Below are positions 15,495 to 23,668 of a stretch of DNA of 30,311 bases, piece by piece. Origin of the DNA: a virus. The translations under genes were made by a program, and so were the position numbers. The stretch covers positions 1 through 30,311 of IMG/VR virus record IMGVR_UViG_3300029266_000261. One strand, 5' to 3'. The notes beneath the pieces were generated by a model. The model saw nothing but the letters and a program-made list of their open reading frames with translations, did no database searches and was not told the origin of the DNA. Each line of letters begins with the position of its first letter. The first letter of the stretch is position 1.

Positions 15495-17582
15495 TCACAC
15501 CATAGCCGCGCTTCTAGCGAACTTGCCCATCACGCCTTCGCCGACCTTCTTGCCGTCAAGTTCTATGACTATGTTTTGATCGCGTTGTTGGCCATAATTG
15601 TTAGTTGTGCTGCTAACTGCGCTGCTGACTGCGCTGCTAACGGCATTGTTGGTTGCGTAAATGGGGGCACCAGCGCGGTCGGTTGTGACCTGACTCATTG
15701 ACTCCCTCATTTCATCCACGGAAGTTGCTGTGTTCTCTGTTTCGATAGCGAACTTTTTGGTAGATCCACTTAGTTTGTTAAACCTATCAGCAGTTTCCAA
15801 CAATCCTTCAAACATAGTTGGAGAATTTCTTTTATGGAACAGGTAATGCATAAGACCGCCGAGGGCACTGATAACAGCAGCAATTGCTATTGCGGTTGCT
15901 GTTATAGGCAGAGTGGCGGCTATAAAGCCTGCCGCAATCAAACCTAAACCAACTGCAAGAATCCCAAGAGAGACCCCAATAGCCTGCACAACTTCCCTAT
16001 TATCGGATAGCAAAGTCATAAATGATTGCAGTGTTGTTACCAAAGGCATAACTAGTGGGACCATATCAGCAAACAGGGCATTTAATTGTTCTTGGAATGT
16101 TTGAACTGTTTGGGCTCTCTTCGCCATTTCTTCGTATTGTGCAGAGGTCTTGCCAATGTCACCACCCAAAGCCTGCATGTTACCTGACATTACCGCAGCT
16201 AACTCACTTATGTCTTGCAGCCCCATTGCATCTTTATAGAAATTACGCTGATAGTAGGACATGTCATCGAATGCCAAGCCAGCATCGAGAACAGAATCTC
16301 TAATCATTCCGAAACGCTCGGCTGGATCAGTTGCTGTCATCAACTCCATAGCATTGACAAAGTTACCGCCTAGAGCGGCATTCAATTTGCCTGCCTGAAT
16401 CGCAGCACCTTCAAAGGTGTCGAATTTTTCGGTAATAGCGAGAAGTCTTCCGACCTCAATTCCTGCTATCTTTGCTGTGACTGACAGATCTTTGAAGGCT
16501 TGCACTCCATTTCTTCCTAGCTTAGCTATCTGTGGGCCTGCGGCGGCAAAGTCAGCAGCCATTTTAGAAGGGGCAACCCCGATGTCCATTGCCAAGGCAG
16601 CAAGCTCCCTTTGTGTTGTTGCTGCTTGAATCTCATTTTGTCCCAACGCCTTAGTGGCTATTTGGATTCCTTGTGCGAAGTCCTGAGCAGAGACACCTAG
16701 TTTACCAAGGGCGGTCCCTGTTTTAACCAAAGAGTCTCTAGAGGCTTCGCTTGCCATCGTGAAGTCTGTAAATGAAGTCTGTAGTCCCTGCGCTGTTGCG
16801 GAGACTTCTTGCATTGTTCCGCCGAATTGACGGGTTTCTTCATAATTCTTCATTATGCTGTTGGCAAATTCTGCTGATGTTCCTGTTGCTTTTTGGAACT
16901 CTGCCGAGGCGTTGAAGATCTCAAGTGCTAGCTCACCTATTGCTTTTGCAAATTGCAATCCTATCTGGGCGGCGGCGGCAAGACCCGGAGCAAAGACGCC
17001 CAATGCTTTGCTTGAAGCTACCTTCTTTACTGCCAGATCTCCCATAGAAGAGGCAAGCCCTGTAACAGAACCTAACATTTGCTCTCCAGCCTTATCGCCA
17101 GCAAACAAAGATTTAGCGAAATCGTTACCGCTTTTTGTTAAAGATTGGACAATCGCTTTGTTTTCAGCGTATTGGTTTTTTAAAGATGATAACTGACTCT
17201 TTAAGGACTCAAGCGCTTCTTCTTCGGCTTTGATGCTCTCTATATTAGATTGGCCAGTTAATAGCATAGCCCTCTCTAACTCAAGAGCAGTCTCTTGAGC
17301 CTTTATTCTTTTTTGTAGCTCTTTATTAGAGCCAGCATAGGCTGCTGCTTCTTCTTCGGCTGCTCTTTTTCTTGCTTGTAGAGAAACGACAGATGCGTTA
17401 TTAGATGCCGTTTGGGCATCAACCGCATCTTTTGCTTTTACTACTCCTTTGCTAATTTCTGATAGATCGGTGTTGCTGATGTCTGTCAAGACATCCCTGA
17501 GTTGGCTTAAGGACGATCTTTTGCCAGCAAGAGCTTCTAATTCTTTAATTAAGACAGCAATTTCAGCAGCAGTTAAAGCCAT
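15495..17582 (-). CDS. Tail tape measure protein
   Basis: 695 aa. Sets tail length and is ejected through the tube. Features: long coiled-coil region at about 60-165 (repeated EEEALESLKSQLSSLKNQ-type heptads), Ala/Gly/Gln-rich helical body, a hydrophobic segment at about 533-580 (IGVSLGILAVGLGLIAAGF and following), then a polar C-terminal part with three AVSS repeats and a final strand NIVIELDGKKVGEG. At about 1.5 Angstrom per residue this predicts a tail near 100 nm, similar to T4. It follows the gp26/gp51-like pair, as T4 gene 29 follows that cluster, but is separated by a terminator and a CTATTTA motif, so it probably starts a new transcript. Confidence 0.85.
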   Translation of the reverse strand: MALTAAEIAVLIKELEALAGKRSSLSQLRDVLTDISNTDLSEISKGVVKAKDAVDAQTASNNASVVSLQARKRAAEEEAAAYAGSNKELQKRIKAQETALELERAMLLTGQSNIESIKAEEEALESLKSQLSSLKNQYAENKAIVQSLTKSGNDFAKSLFAGDKAGEQMLGSVTGLASSMGDLAVKKVASSKALGVFAPGLAAAAQIGLQFAKAIGELALEIFNASAEFQKATGTSAEFANSIMKNYEETRQFGGTMQEVSATAQGLQTSFTDFTMASEASRDSLVKTGTALGKLGVSAQDFAQGIQIATKALGQNEIQAATTQRELAALAMDIGVAPSKMAADFAAAGPQIAKLGRNGVQAFKDLSVTAKIAGIEVGRLLAITEKFDTFEGAAIQAGKLNAALGGNFVNAMELMTATDPAERFGMIRDSVLDAGLAFDDMSYYQRNFYKDAMGLQDISELAAVMSGNMQALGGDIGKTSAQYEEMAKRAQTVQTFQEQLNALFADMVPLVMPLVTTLQSFMTLLSDNREVVQAIGVSLGILAVGLGLIAAGFIAATLPITATAIAIAAVISALGGLMHYLFHKRNSPTMFEGLLETADRFNKLSGSTKKFAIETENTATSVDEMRESMSQVTTDRAGAPIYATNNAVSSAVSSAVSSTTNNYGQQRDQNIVIELDGKKVGEGVMGKFARSAAMV
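15606..15641 (-). repeat. Three tandem 12-base units encoding AVSS
   Basis: Three near-identical 12-base copies (TGCGCTGCTAAC with one or two changes, plus strand) inside the tape measure gene encode AVSS three times, near its C-terminus. Looks like simple slippage expansion in a flexible linker. Confidence 0.8.
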
Positions 17583-17601
17583 TGTGGTTCACCTCTCCCT
17601 A

Positions 17602-17608
17602 TAAATAG
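17602..17608 (-). promoter_or_regulatory. CTATTTA motif upstream of tape measure gene
   Basis: Minus-strand CTATTTATAGGG about 20 bases before the ATG at 17582, directly after a terminator. Candidate late promoter element shared with the sheath, neck and scaffold genes. Confidence 0.4.
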
Positions 17609-17617
17609 CCAGCCACC

Positions 17618-17645
17618 CAAAAAGCAAGGGCTCCCGAAGGAGCCC
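17618..17645 (-). terminator. Intrinsic terminator with UUCG loop before the tape measure gene
   Basis: GGGCTCC-TTCG-GGAGCCC on the minus strand (17628-17645) followed by TTGCTTTTT. A seven-pair stem capped by the very stable UUCG tetraloop, five bases beyond the stop at 17650. Confidence 0.85.
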
Positions 17646-17649
17646 AATT

Positions 17650-17949
17650 TCATCTAGCGTATTCTTTTGGAATGTTTGGCTGGTTAGCAGGAGTCAATTC
17701 CTGATAAGAGGAATTGGATTGCCCATTTGAAGCTTTTTTGATTGCCTCAGACTCCATCTCAAGTTGCTTAATGGTGCGCTGAACAAACCACCTTCTTAGC
17801 CCAAGGGGTAGGCTGTAAGCTTCCGAAAAACTCCAGCCGCCACTATACTTGAGGAAGAAAATTTCTTCGTAAACTCCCTCATTGTATTCATCGGTCAGGC
17901 CAAAAAAAGTCTGCCGTAAGCGGCACCTCCATTTCCTGTGTGTGTCCAC
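17650..17949 (-). CDS. Small gp51-like ORF, probably expressed by frameshift from the gp26-like gene
   Basis: 99 codons if begun at the GTG at 17949, but that GTG has no Shine-Dalgarno and lies 62 bases inside the gp26-like gene. The part beyond the overlap, GVYEEIFFLKYSGGWSFSEAY then LPLGLRRWFVQRTIKQLE, is a compact conserved-looking helical sequence. T4 has gene 51 (baseplate hub assembly) right after gene 26 and before the hub/tape-measure genes, so gp51-like is a positional guess. A run of seven T (17902-17908) lies in the overlap; a +1 or -2 slip there would join about 83 residues to the first 270 of the upstream protein, giving about 353 aa. Tail-assembly genes before the tape measure use such frameshifts in many phages. 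A homopolymer sequencing error is the main alternative. Confidence 0.6.
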   Translation of the reverse strand: MDTHRKWRCRLRQTFFGLTDEYNEGVYEEIFFLKYSGGWSFSEAYSLPLGLRRWFVQRTIKQLEMESEAIKKASNGQSNSSYQELTPANQPNIPKEYAR

Positions 17950-18712
17950 ACTCGGTGCAAGAGAAGTTCTGGGTTAGATCGATGTTAGGTGTAGCCATCT
18001 TCATGACCATCCTTAGATGACGAGAATCGAATGATGGTAGGTTGCTAGCGAGATAATCGATTGCCTGTTGTGAAGAATCGCCATTAGCGCTAACTATGAT
18101 AGATTGTAGCTGCGTGGAGATCAAGCCTTCGTTGTTTCCTAGGTTGAGTAGTGTCTTTTCCTCTCTACCTGTTAATAGTCTGGCGACTGCCGTAACCTGA
18201 GTCTTGGGTAGGACACAAGTAATCGTCCCATCACCATTATCTGTGACTCCCAGGTCGTCTCTGGTTTCTCCATAGACTATGTTGGCAGAGTTTAAATCAA
18301 AACCATAGTTCTGTTTTGTCTCACACGCAGGGCATTGGACGCTAGTGTTATAGTCATTGCCATAACCTGAAACTCTTGCTGCGATGATGATTGCATTTCG
18401 ATCACCGATAAGAAGACTAGCAGGATTAATCGTCCTATCTATTATAAGGCTTTCTATTAGCTTGTCTAGTGCTACGCCTTTCTTTAGAAGAGTTCTCGAT
18501 GTGAGAATGTCCTCTTCTTTGGCAGTCATCTGTTTGATTTCGATGCTGTCTATCCCGTGTAGGGAATGCCCTTCAGCGTAGAATCTACCTTGTGAGGGTA
18601 GATCCACAAACTCTGTTGGGACCACAAAGGAGAAGCCCCCGCCACCTTGTTGCGGTGGAGGGCTTACATCTTTATGCTGAGCGCCACCTAGGCGATCTTG
18701 ATTTCTTGACAA
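17888..18712 (-). CDS. Baseplate hub protein, T4 gp26-like, with zinc-ribbon cysteines
   Basis: 274 aa against 208 in T4 gp26. The core EFVDLPSQGRFY, EIKQMTAKEEDILTSRTLLKKG, and GDRNAIIIAARVSGYG is the pattern of the T4-type baseplate family. Two CxxC knuckles, C127/C130 and C252/C255, would bind zinc. The N-terminal 25 residues are a Pro/Gly-rich disordered tail. It ends ADFFWPDR, with the two Phe codons in a seven-T run that overlaps the next small ORF. The gene lies between tube and tape measure. Baseplate versus tail-assembly-chaperone role cannot be settled from sequence alone. Confidence 0.65.
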   Translation of the reverse strand: MSRNQDRLGGAQHKDVSPPPQQGGGGFSFVVPTEFVDLPSQGRFYAEGHSLHGIDSIEIKQMTAKEEDILTSRTLLKKGVALDKLIESLIIDRTINPASLLIGDRNAIIIAARVSGYGNDYNTSVQCPACETKQNYGFDLNSANIVYGETRDDLGVTDNGDGTITCVLPKTQVTAVARLLTGREEKTLLNLGNNEGLISTQLQSIIVSANGDSSQQAIDYLASNLPSFDSRHLRMVMKMATPNIDLTQNFSCTECGHTQEMEVPLTADFFWPDR

Positions 18713-18741
18713 TTTACACCTCTCGTTAAGTTATTGTCTTG

Positions 18742-19329
18742 CTATGCTTTGAAGAACTCGTTGCCACCAGAACCATTGACAGCAGAAGAGTTGTTTAGAG
18801 TCTCTACTCTTGCCCAGTCAAAGCGAAGCTCTACGGTTGTTGTAGATAGTTCGTCGCTTGTGTAGTCTAGATCGTCCTGTTTTAGGCTTGTCATAAAGGC
18901 ATTCCATAAAGTCCAAGACTCCACTGGGTTGCCGTCGCCGTCAAGCTGCGTAATCAAGACTGTTCCGAGGGCGCCGGTCGCTTTTGCCTTAGAAACAGTG
19001 CCTAGGGAGTTAGCGTCGGTCGGGGGAGTGTAGCCAGAAGCAACCATAATGTCGGCAAAAGTAGCAGTAACATCTGGGTCAACCGGATCCACTAGGGTGA
19101 CTGTGACTTGTTCCCAAGTTACATTTCCGGGGTAGTAGAAAGTGTGACCGAGATATTTGTGCTCAGCAGCATTGACATTGAAGCCGGGCTTCGTGGCTGT
19201 CTTAGCATACCATAACAGGGCTCCACCTTGGGCTGCGTTAATTCCTTGGAATTCCACAGTAAAGCGATGTTTACGCTTTGGATCTTTTAAAGTTGTGTCT
19301 TGACCGAAGTTGGTTGACCAGAATGGCAT
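18742..19329 (-). CDS. Tail tube protein, T4 gp19-like
   Basis: 195 aa against 163 in T4 gp19. Forms the inner tube of the contractile tail. Typical pattern: RFTVEFQGI at the N-terminus, YPGNVTWEQVTVTLVDP in the middle, and the late stretch SWTLWNAFMTSLKQDDLDYTSDE followed by VELRFDWARVE. It comes directly after the sheath gene in transcription order, as in T4 (18 then 19). GGAG lies about nine bases before the ATG, and a TTATTTA variant of the CTATTTA motif lies upstream. Confidence 0.85.
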   Translation of the reverse strand: MPFWSTNFGQDTTLKDPKRKHRFTVEFQGINAAQGGALLWYAKTATKPGFNVNAAEHKYLGHTFYYPGNVTWEQVTVTLVDPVDPDVTATFADIMVASGYTPPTDANSLGTVSKAKATGALGTVLITQLDGDGNPVESWTLWNAFMTSLKQDDLDYTSDELSTTTVELRFDWARVETLNNSSAVNGSGGNEFFKA

Positions 19330-19351
19330 TTGTTAGGTTCTCCTGTTTTCA

Positions 19352-19358
19352 TAAATAA
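19352..19358 (-). promoter_or_regulatory. TTATTTA variant of the candidate late-promoter motif
   Basis: Minus-strand TTATTTATG 22 bases before the tube ATG, one base different from CTATTTA. Low weight alone. Confidence 0.25.
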
Positions 19359-19367
19359 GTAGTTGGT

Positions 19368-19383
19368 GGGGGCAAAAGCCCCC
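19368..19383 (-). terminator. Weak hairpin between sheath and tube genes
   Basis: GGGGGC-TTTT-GCCCCC, six G-C pairs with a TTTT loop, six bases after the sheath stop. No clean U-tract follows on the minus strand (ACCAACTACTTATTT), so it may attenuate, or protect the 3' end of the sheath mRNA, rather than terminate fully. Confidence 0.5.
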
Positions 19384-19388
19384 GTTTA

Positions 19389-22202
19389 TCAATCGTCAAA
19401 TGATGCGCCGGTAGAGGCCACCACAAAGTCAATTGCGATGTATTCAATGGCGCGAGCGGGTTTGACCATAATCTTGGCATACATAATGTTCTGATCAATT
19501 AGGTCGGGGGTAGTTGTAGACTCATCAAGAATGAGGCGGTAGTCAGAGACACCGAACTGAACCTTGACGTTTGCCAAGAACGGCTCAACTAGGCCCTTAA
19601 AGCGGTTCCAAGTTGCCTGTACATTCTGCTCGAAGAGAATCTGCGTAGAGATAATAGAAATTTGCTTCTTGAGGTAGATAACCAAGCGACGAACATTGAT
19701 TCTGTCTAGTGCTGATGAGCGCTCCTGTAGAGTTTTCTGACCGAAGACTACAATTCCGCTACTTGGGAAGCTGGCAATCGGGTTGATGCGGGCTTCGTAA
19801 AGTGTGTCGCGTTCTTTAGAAGTCAAGCGTTGGGTAACATTAGAAACCGGAATTCCTGCTGCGCCATCTGACAGTCCGCCACGGTTGAAGCCCGCTGGAG
19901 CAAACCAAACCTGTGATTGTTTCTCAGAGGACGCCAAGACACCCATCATTGCGACAGAAGGTGGAATCCAGAGAAGCTGGCCAGTTGGGGCGTCTGTGGT
20001 CTGAACCCAGGGGAAGAATGTGGCTCCGTAAGAGGAGTCTATTTGGCGAGTGCGGAGTGCGTTAGCAGAAGCTTGCGCATCACCCACAACCCTTGCCTGC
20101 TTTGAACTCTTAAGTACTTCGGCAGCCGGGATGTAGACATTTGGCAAGTCGATAAGAGCCAGAGCGTCTGCGCGCTCTTCACACAACTCTACCATTCTAG
20201 TGGTCAAGCCAGTGTTTGTAAGGCCCGGTGAAGCTAAGAGGTTCATGTCAATAAATTCTGGATCTGCCACTGTGTCTATTGCTCTCTTCATAGTGTTGAC
20301 AGCATAGTTGGTTAAGTCAGTGCCTGAAGCTAATCCAATGTTGTACATTGGGTCTGGCTTGGTAATGTCAAAGCCATCAAATCCTCCCCACATTGGGGCA
20401 GTGAAGCGATTGTGTCCGACGTCCAGTAATGCAGAGGCAGATGCTACTGCTGTGCGGCTTATTCCGAGGACACGAGAACCAGAAAGATAGTAGACGTTGG
20501 AGCCGCTAAGATAGACATCATCCATAGTGAAGATGTAGGAGTAATCAGCATCGCCAGTAATTCCGGGCCACTGTCTGTGGGGATCCGCCACACTCATGTC
20601 AGAGGTAGTGCTAGTTGCTTTTCTTGTTGTTTGCATTCCGAAGTAGGCACTTCTTCTGTCAGCGATGCCTCCATCTGAAGCCGAGTGGCGCAATCTTACA
20701 GCAGGCCAAGTAAATGAACCGGTGAATTGCACACCCCCAGTTAAGAAGCCTTCAACACCATAAACCGAAGATGTGAGCACCATGACATTGCTTAGGTCTT
20801 CTGCTGCTTCGGGGCCGCTATAAGTGAGGCCCTTTACGCCTCCATAGCGAGGGGCACCATAATAGCCGAATGGAAGAAGGGTCGCGTCCGTAGCCCCTGC
20901 TTCTACATCAGAATTCATGACGACATAGACATATTTTGAAAGATTGCCGTAATCACCATATTCTCTCAACCTGCGCTCTGCCTCAACCCATTCATAGTAG
21001 GAGTCTCCAATTCTTTTGGCGATAAAATCTGGAGAGCTTGGGTTTAGTGTTAGATTGTCGAACCTTTCGAGCACAACCACCCTGTTGTCAGTGTCTGCGA
21101 GGCTTCTTAAAACAATCGAGAATGTTCCGTAATCTGAAGTTCTGGTTGAAGAAGGTTTGATTTCCTCAATAGAAACTTTTACATTCTTATTAAGCCACTC
21201 GCTGTGTCCACGATCTTTTAGATAGAATAGTTTCTGCGCACCCTCTGGGGTGTAGCTAGCTGGAAGCCCTAAGTCTTGCCCGATGAACCAGCCAGTGCGA
21301 CCTTTAAGATCTGTTATTCCGGTCATGTCTGAAGGTGCGGCAGAATCGTTCTTTAGCGGCAATATTACACCAAAAGAATTGGCTGGAACTCCAGAAGTGC
21401 TTCCAGTTATAGAAGAGGTTATTCCATCACGAACTTCTTGCTCAAAAGTCTCACCAAGCCAGTAAGCTTTTTGAGAAGCAGCAGGATAGAATGAAGTGGC
21501 TGTTGAGTTGCCAAGCTGTGGGTTGGTGTTGAACACCTTGCGAATAAACTTGTCTGAAGAATCGTCAAAATTAAACGTAATCTTTTCTTCTCCAAGAGAA
21601 GAGGTAATGAGGACTGTAAATTCGCCAGCTTCTTGGGTTATAACTCCACCGACTGAGGCGGTTCCGACACCAGATTTGGTTAGAGCGAATGAGCCAGTTA
21701 ATAACACGGCGGCGTCAGTGTCTAGGTACCAAATTGCTGCCAAAGAGCCTGTGCCTATTTCGGCGGTGGTGCCAGAGTTGAACATCCAGAGCCCATAAGC
21801 ACCGCCATTGTCAGCAAGAGCGGAGGCGGGAGTTTTAGTTGTAGCCCAGCCATTTTCGCCAGCAGCAGTTTTATTTAGATTTTGCTCGCCCAAGAGGCGA
21901 ACATAGGTCAGAGGAGCGACATTCGCGTTTAAGAATGCCTTGGCAGCGTAGGTGCCGTACATTGGGGACTGGAAGTTGCCATCACGATAGATGTCTCCAC
22001 CACCATTTCCGGGCACTGTGTCGCCGAAAACCTGAACGAACTCTGAGTATGATTCCACCTTGATTGGTTGCATGGCAGGACCTCTCGTGGCTCTACCAAC
22101 TACAACTGGACCAATAGCGTCGGGCCGGCGCGGACGAAACGAATTATCAATTTCGTTGATAAACACACCGGGAGACACAAATTTAAAGCTTTTTACTGAC
22201 AT
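19389..22202 (-). CDS. Contractile tail sheath protein, T4 gp18-like
   Basis: 937 aa, much longer than T4 gp18 (659 aa). The N-terminus, SPGVFINEIDNS then GPVVVGRATRGPAMQPIKVESYSEF, is the classic sheath start. The C-terminal part, INVRRLVIYLKKQI then FEQNVQATWNRFKGLVEPFL and RLILDESTT, is the conserved sheath core. The extra length is in the middle (about 150-480), presumably surface-exposed insert domains rich in Gly/Ser/Thr. Two CTATTTA motifs lie upstream; SD is AGAGAGG about nine bases before the ATG. Confidence 0.92.
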   Translation of the reverse strand: MSVKSFKFVSPGVFINEIDNSFRPRRPDAIGPVVVGRATRGPAMQPIKVESYSEFVQVFGDTVPGNGGGDIYRDGNFQSPMYGTYAAKAFLNANVAPLTYVRLLGEQNLNKTAAGENGWATTKTPASALADNGGAYGLWMFNSGTTAEIGTGSLAAIWYLDTDAAVLLTGSFALTKSGVGTASVGGVITQEAGEFTVLITSSLGEEKITFNFDDSSDKFIRKVFNTNPQLGNSTATSFYPAASQKAYWLGETFEQEVRDGITSSITGSTSGVPANSFGVILPLKNDSAAPSDMTGITDLKGRTGWFIGQDLGLPASYTPEGAQKLFYLKDRGHSEWLNKNVKVSIEEIKPSSTRTSDYGTFSIVLRSLADTDNRVVVLERFDNLTLNPSSPDFIAKRIGDSYYEWVEAERRLREYGDYGNLSKYVYVVMNSDVEAGATDATLLPFGYYGAPRYGGVKGLTYSGPEAAEDLSNVMVLTSSVYGVEGFLTGGVQFTGSFTWPAVRLRHSASDGGIADRRSAYFGMQTTRKATSTTSDMSVADPHRQWPGITGDADYSYIFTMDDVYLSGSNVYYLSGSRVLGISRTAVASASALLDVGHNRFTAPMWGGFDGFDITKPDPMYNIGLASGTDLTNYAVNTMKRAIDTVADPEFIDMNLLASPGLTNTGLTTRMVELCEERADALALIDLPNVYIPAAEVLKSSKQARVVGDAQASANALRTRQIDSSYGATFFPWVQTTDAPTGQLLWIPPSVAMMGVLASSEKQSQVWFAPAGFNRGGLSDGAAGIPVSNVTQRLTSKERDTLYEARINPIASFPSSGIVVFGQKTLQERSSALDRINVRRLVIYLKKQISIISTQILFEQNVQATWNRFKGLVEPFLANVKVQFGVSDYRLILDESTTTPDLIDQNIMYAKIMVKPARAIEYIAIDFVVASTGASFDD

Positions 22203-22231
22203 TCTTTAGACCTCTCTTTATAAAATGATGC

Positions 22232-22262
22232 TAAATAGCATCGTTAATCATAATGTAAATAG
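22232..22262 (-). promoter_or_regulatory. Two CTATTTA motifs upstream of the sheath gene
   Basis: Minus-strand CTATTTA at 22256-22262 and again at 22232-22238; the second sits in the loop side of a short hairpin GATGCT-ATTT-AGCATC (22227-22242). Located 30 and 54 bases before the sheath ATG at 22202. Confidence 0.4.
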
Positions 22263-22295
22263 TAACACTAGTTCCAAACAGACTTCAGGATGTGT

Positions 22296-23183
22296 CTAGT
22301 CCATTAAAAAATTATCGTTGCCTGCTGGGACTATCGTTTCTCTTGGAAAAGTAACCTCTACTACACTTTCTTCCTTGGTTACAATAGGTCTGTCGTCGCT
22401 CTTGCCTTCGCCTATTAAGTACCCAAGAACCTTGATGCTTACTTCGCTTGTGAACTGTCTTTCATCTTCACCAAGATTGGCGACATTGTTGGACTGGGCG
22501 AACCCTTGGTCAATAAAGGCTTCGTAAAGGTGTCCGTTCCTACGCATAATAAATGAATTTATTTGTCCTGTTCTCGTCATAAACGGCTGGGTTAGATCGT
22601 TCATTTGCTGTTGATATTCGGTTTTCACTATTATCTTATAGTCAAGATTGACATAGATTGGAATTGGAATTGAAAGTGTTTCAATGACGACCTTCTTATT
22701 CACTCTCGGGAAAAACTTCTGCCTATCTCCCGATGTGTTTGTGCGTGTGTTGCCTACGACTGCGAAGTTTCTCGTCTTATCTTGTTTAATCCTCTTGGCT
22801 ATAACCATTCGGCCAGTGCGACCATTGCGCTTGTCCGAGAAAATCTGTGCTTGATAGCCACCCTTCCTTGTTGGATCTTTGACTATGCCGGTTCTCTCGA
22901 CTGTTATGACAGGTAGTGTAATGACACCGCCACCATCGTCTACTGGATGACGTAGATCTTTATCATTTTTTACTTGGAATGCTCTTTCTGGTGTTTGCCA
23001 TAGAACCGGCACTCGTTTGTTGCCTTCGTTGGTTACTGTTGAAAGGTCTAGATCTTCTTTTATCCAAGAAACCATCGCATAATCGATGTCTTCGATACGA
23101 GATCCGAGCATTCCTATTTCTTTTAAACTAAAGTCTTTTCTGTCATCAGGTAACTGGGCAAAGTCAAAGTTATCAGGTAGCAT
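22296..23183 (-). CDS. Tail completion / sheath terminator candidate (gp15-like position)
   Basis: 295 aa from the ATG at 23183, chosen because AAAGGA lies about eight bases upstream; an in-frame TTG at 23228 would overlap the previous gene by 56 bases. Beta-rich middle: VVIETLSIPIPIYVNLDYKI, KTEYQQQMNDLTQPF, then FTSEVSIKVLGYLIGEG. This resembles tail-terminator proteins that stack on the last tube/sheath ring (T4 gp15, 272 aa). It lies between the neck proteins and the sheath gene. Role by position and pattern; not proven. Confidence 0.55.
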   Translation of the reverse strand: MLPDNFDFAQLPDDRKDFSLKEIGMLGSRIEDIDYAMVSWIKEDLDLSTVTNEGNKRVPVLWQTPERAFQVKNDKDLRHPVDDGGGVITLPVITVERTGIVKDPTRKGGYQAQIFSDKRNGRTGRMVIAKRIKQDKTRNFAVVGNTRTNTSGDRQKFFPRVNKKVVIETLSIPIPIYVNLDYKIIVKTEYQQQMNDLTQPFMTRTGQINSFIMRRNGHLYEAFIDQGFAQSNNVANLGEDERQFTSEVSIKVLGYLIGEGKSDDRPIVTKEESVVEVTFPRETIVPAGNDNFLMD

Positions 23184-23664
23184 CAAATAGTCCTTTGCGT
23201 GCTCTCTTACATAGAGCAGAGATTTCAAATTTTTCGTTTACTTGTCCGAATAGTCTTCTTGATGAAGACAGGGTGACAATCTCATAATATCTCTCACCAT
23301 AAAGAACAAAATCTCCTTCGCGGACAAATAGATTTTGATCCTCGGATAATCTGCGTTTATGAAAGTGGATGGTAATCTGGGAAGTTCCATCGATCCCAAC
23401 AGAATCAAGATAAGAAGAACTTTCATCATCAAACATCACGAGTGCATAGACTCTGATTGGGGGTAGATAGGTTTTTTCTATTGCCTCGCCATAAAGATCA
23501 TGGAAGTTTGTTGTTTCTAAATCAATAGGATAGTAGAGGACCTGTTGCCCAATTACTTTCTCAATCAATTCATCGTTAACTTGCTTTACAAGGTCGCGCT
23601 CCTTCTTGCCTAGAAAGAGTGGCGGGGGCGGTGCGGCGGGTCTTGACCATTCGTTATCAGACAT
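23173..23664 (-). CDS. Neck / head-tail connector protein (gp14-like position)
   Basis: 163 aa. N-terminus is Pro-rich (RPAAPPPPLFLGKKERD). Then a helix KQVNDELIEKVIGQQ and strands LYYPIDLE, PPIRVYALVMFDD, TSQITIHFHKRRL, FVREGDFVLYGERYYEIVT, a beta-barrel-like arrangement common in head-completion proteins. It overlaps the next gene by 11 bases and follows the 426-aa neck gene by four, so the three are one translational unit. The gp14 label is by position; T4 gp14 is longer (256 aa). Confidence 0.5.
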   Translation of the reverse strand: MSDNEWSRPAAPPPPLFLGKKERDLVKQVNDELIEKVIGQQVLYYPIDLETTNFHDLYGEAIEKTYLPPIRVYALVMFDDESSSYLDSVGIDGTSQITIHFHKRRLSEDQNLFVREGDFVLYGERYYEIVTLSSSRRLFGQVNEKFEISALCKRARKGLFDAT

Positions 23665-23668
23665 TCAA

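Noticed and set aside
15606-15641. 12-base tandem repeats as a CRISPR-like array
   Set aside because: Units are contiguous with no spacers and keep an open AVSS reading frame in the tape measure gene.
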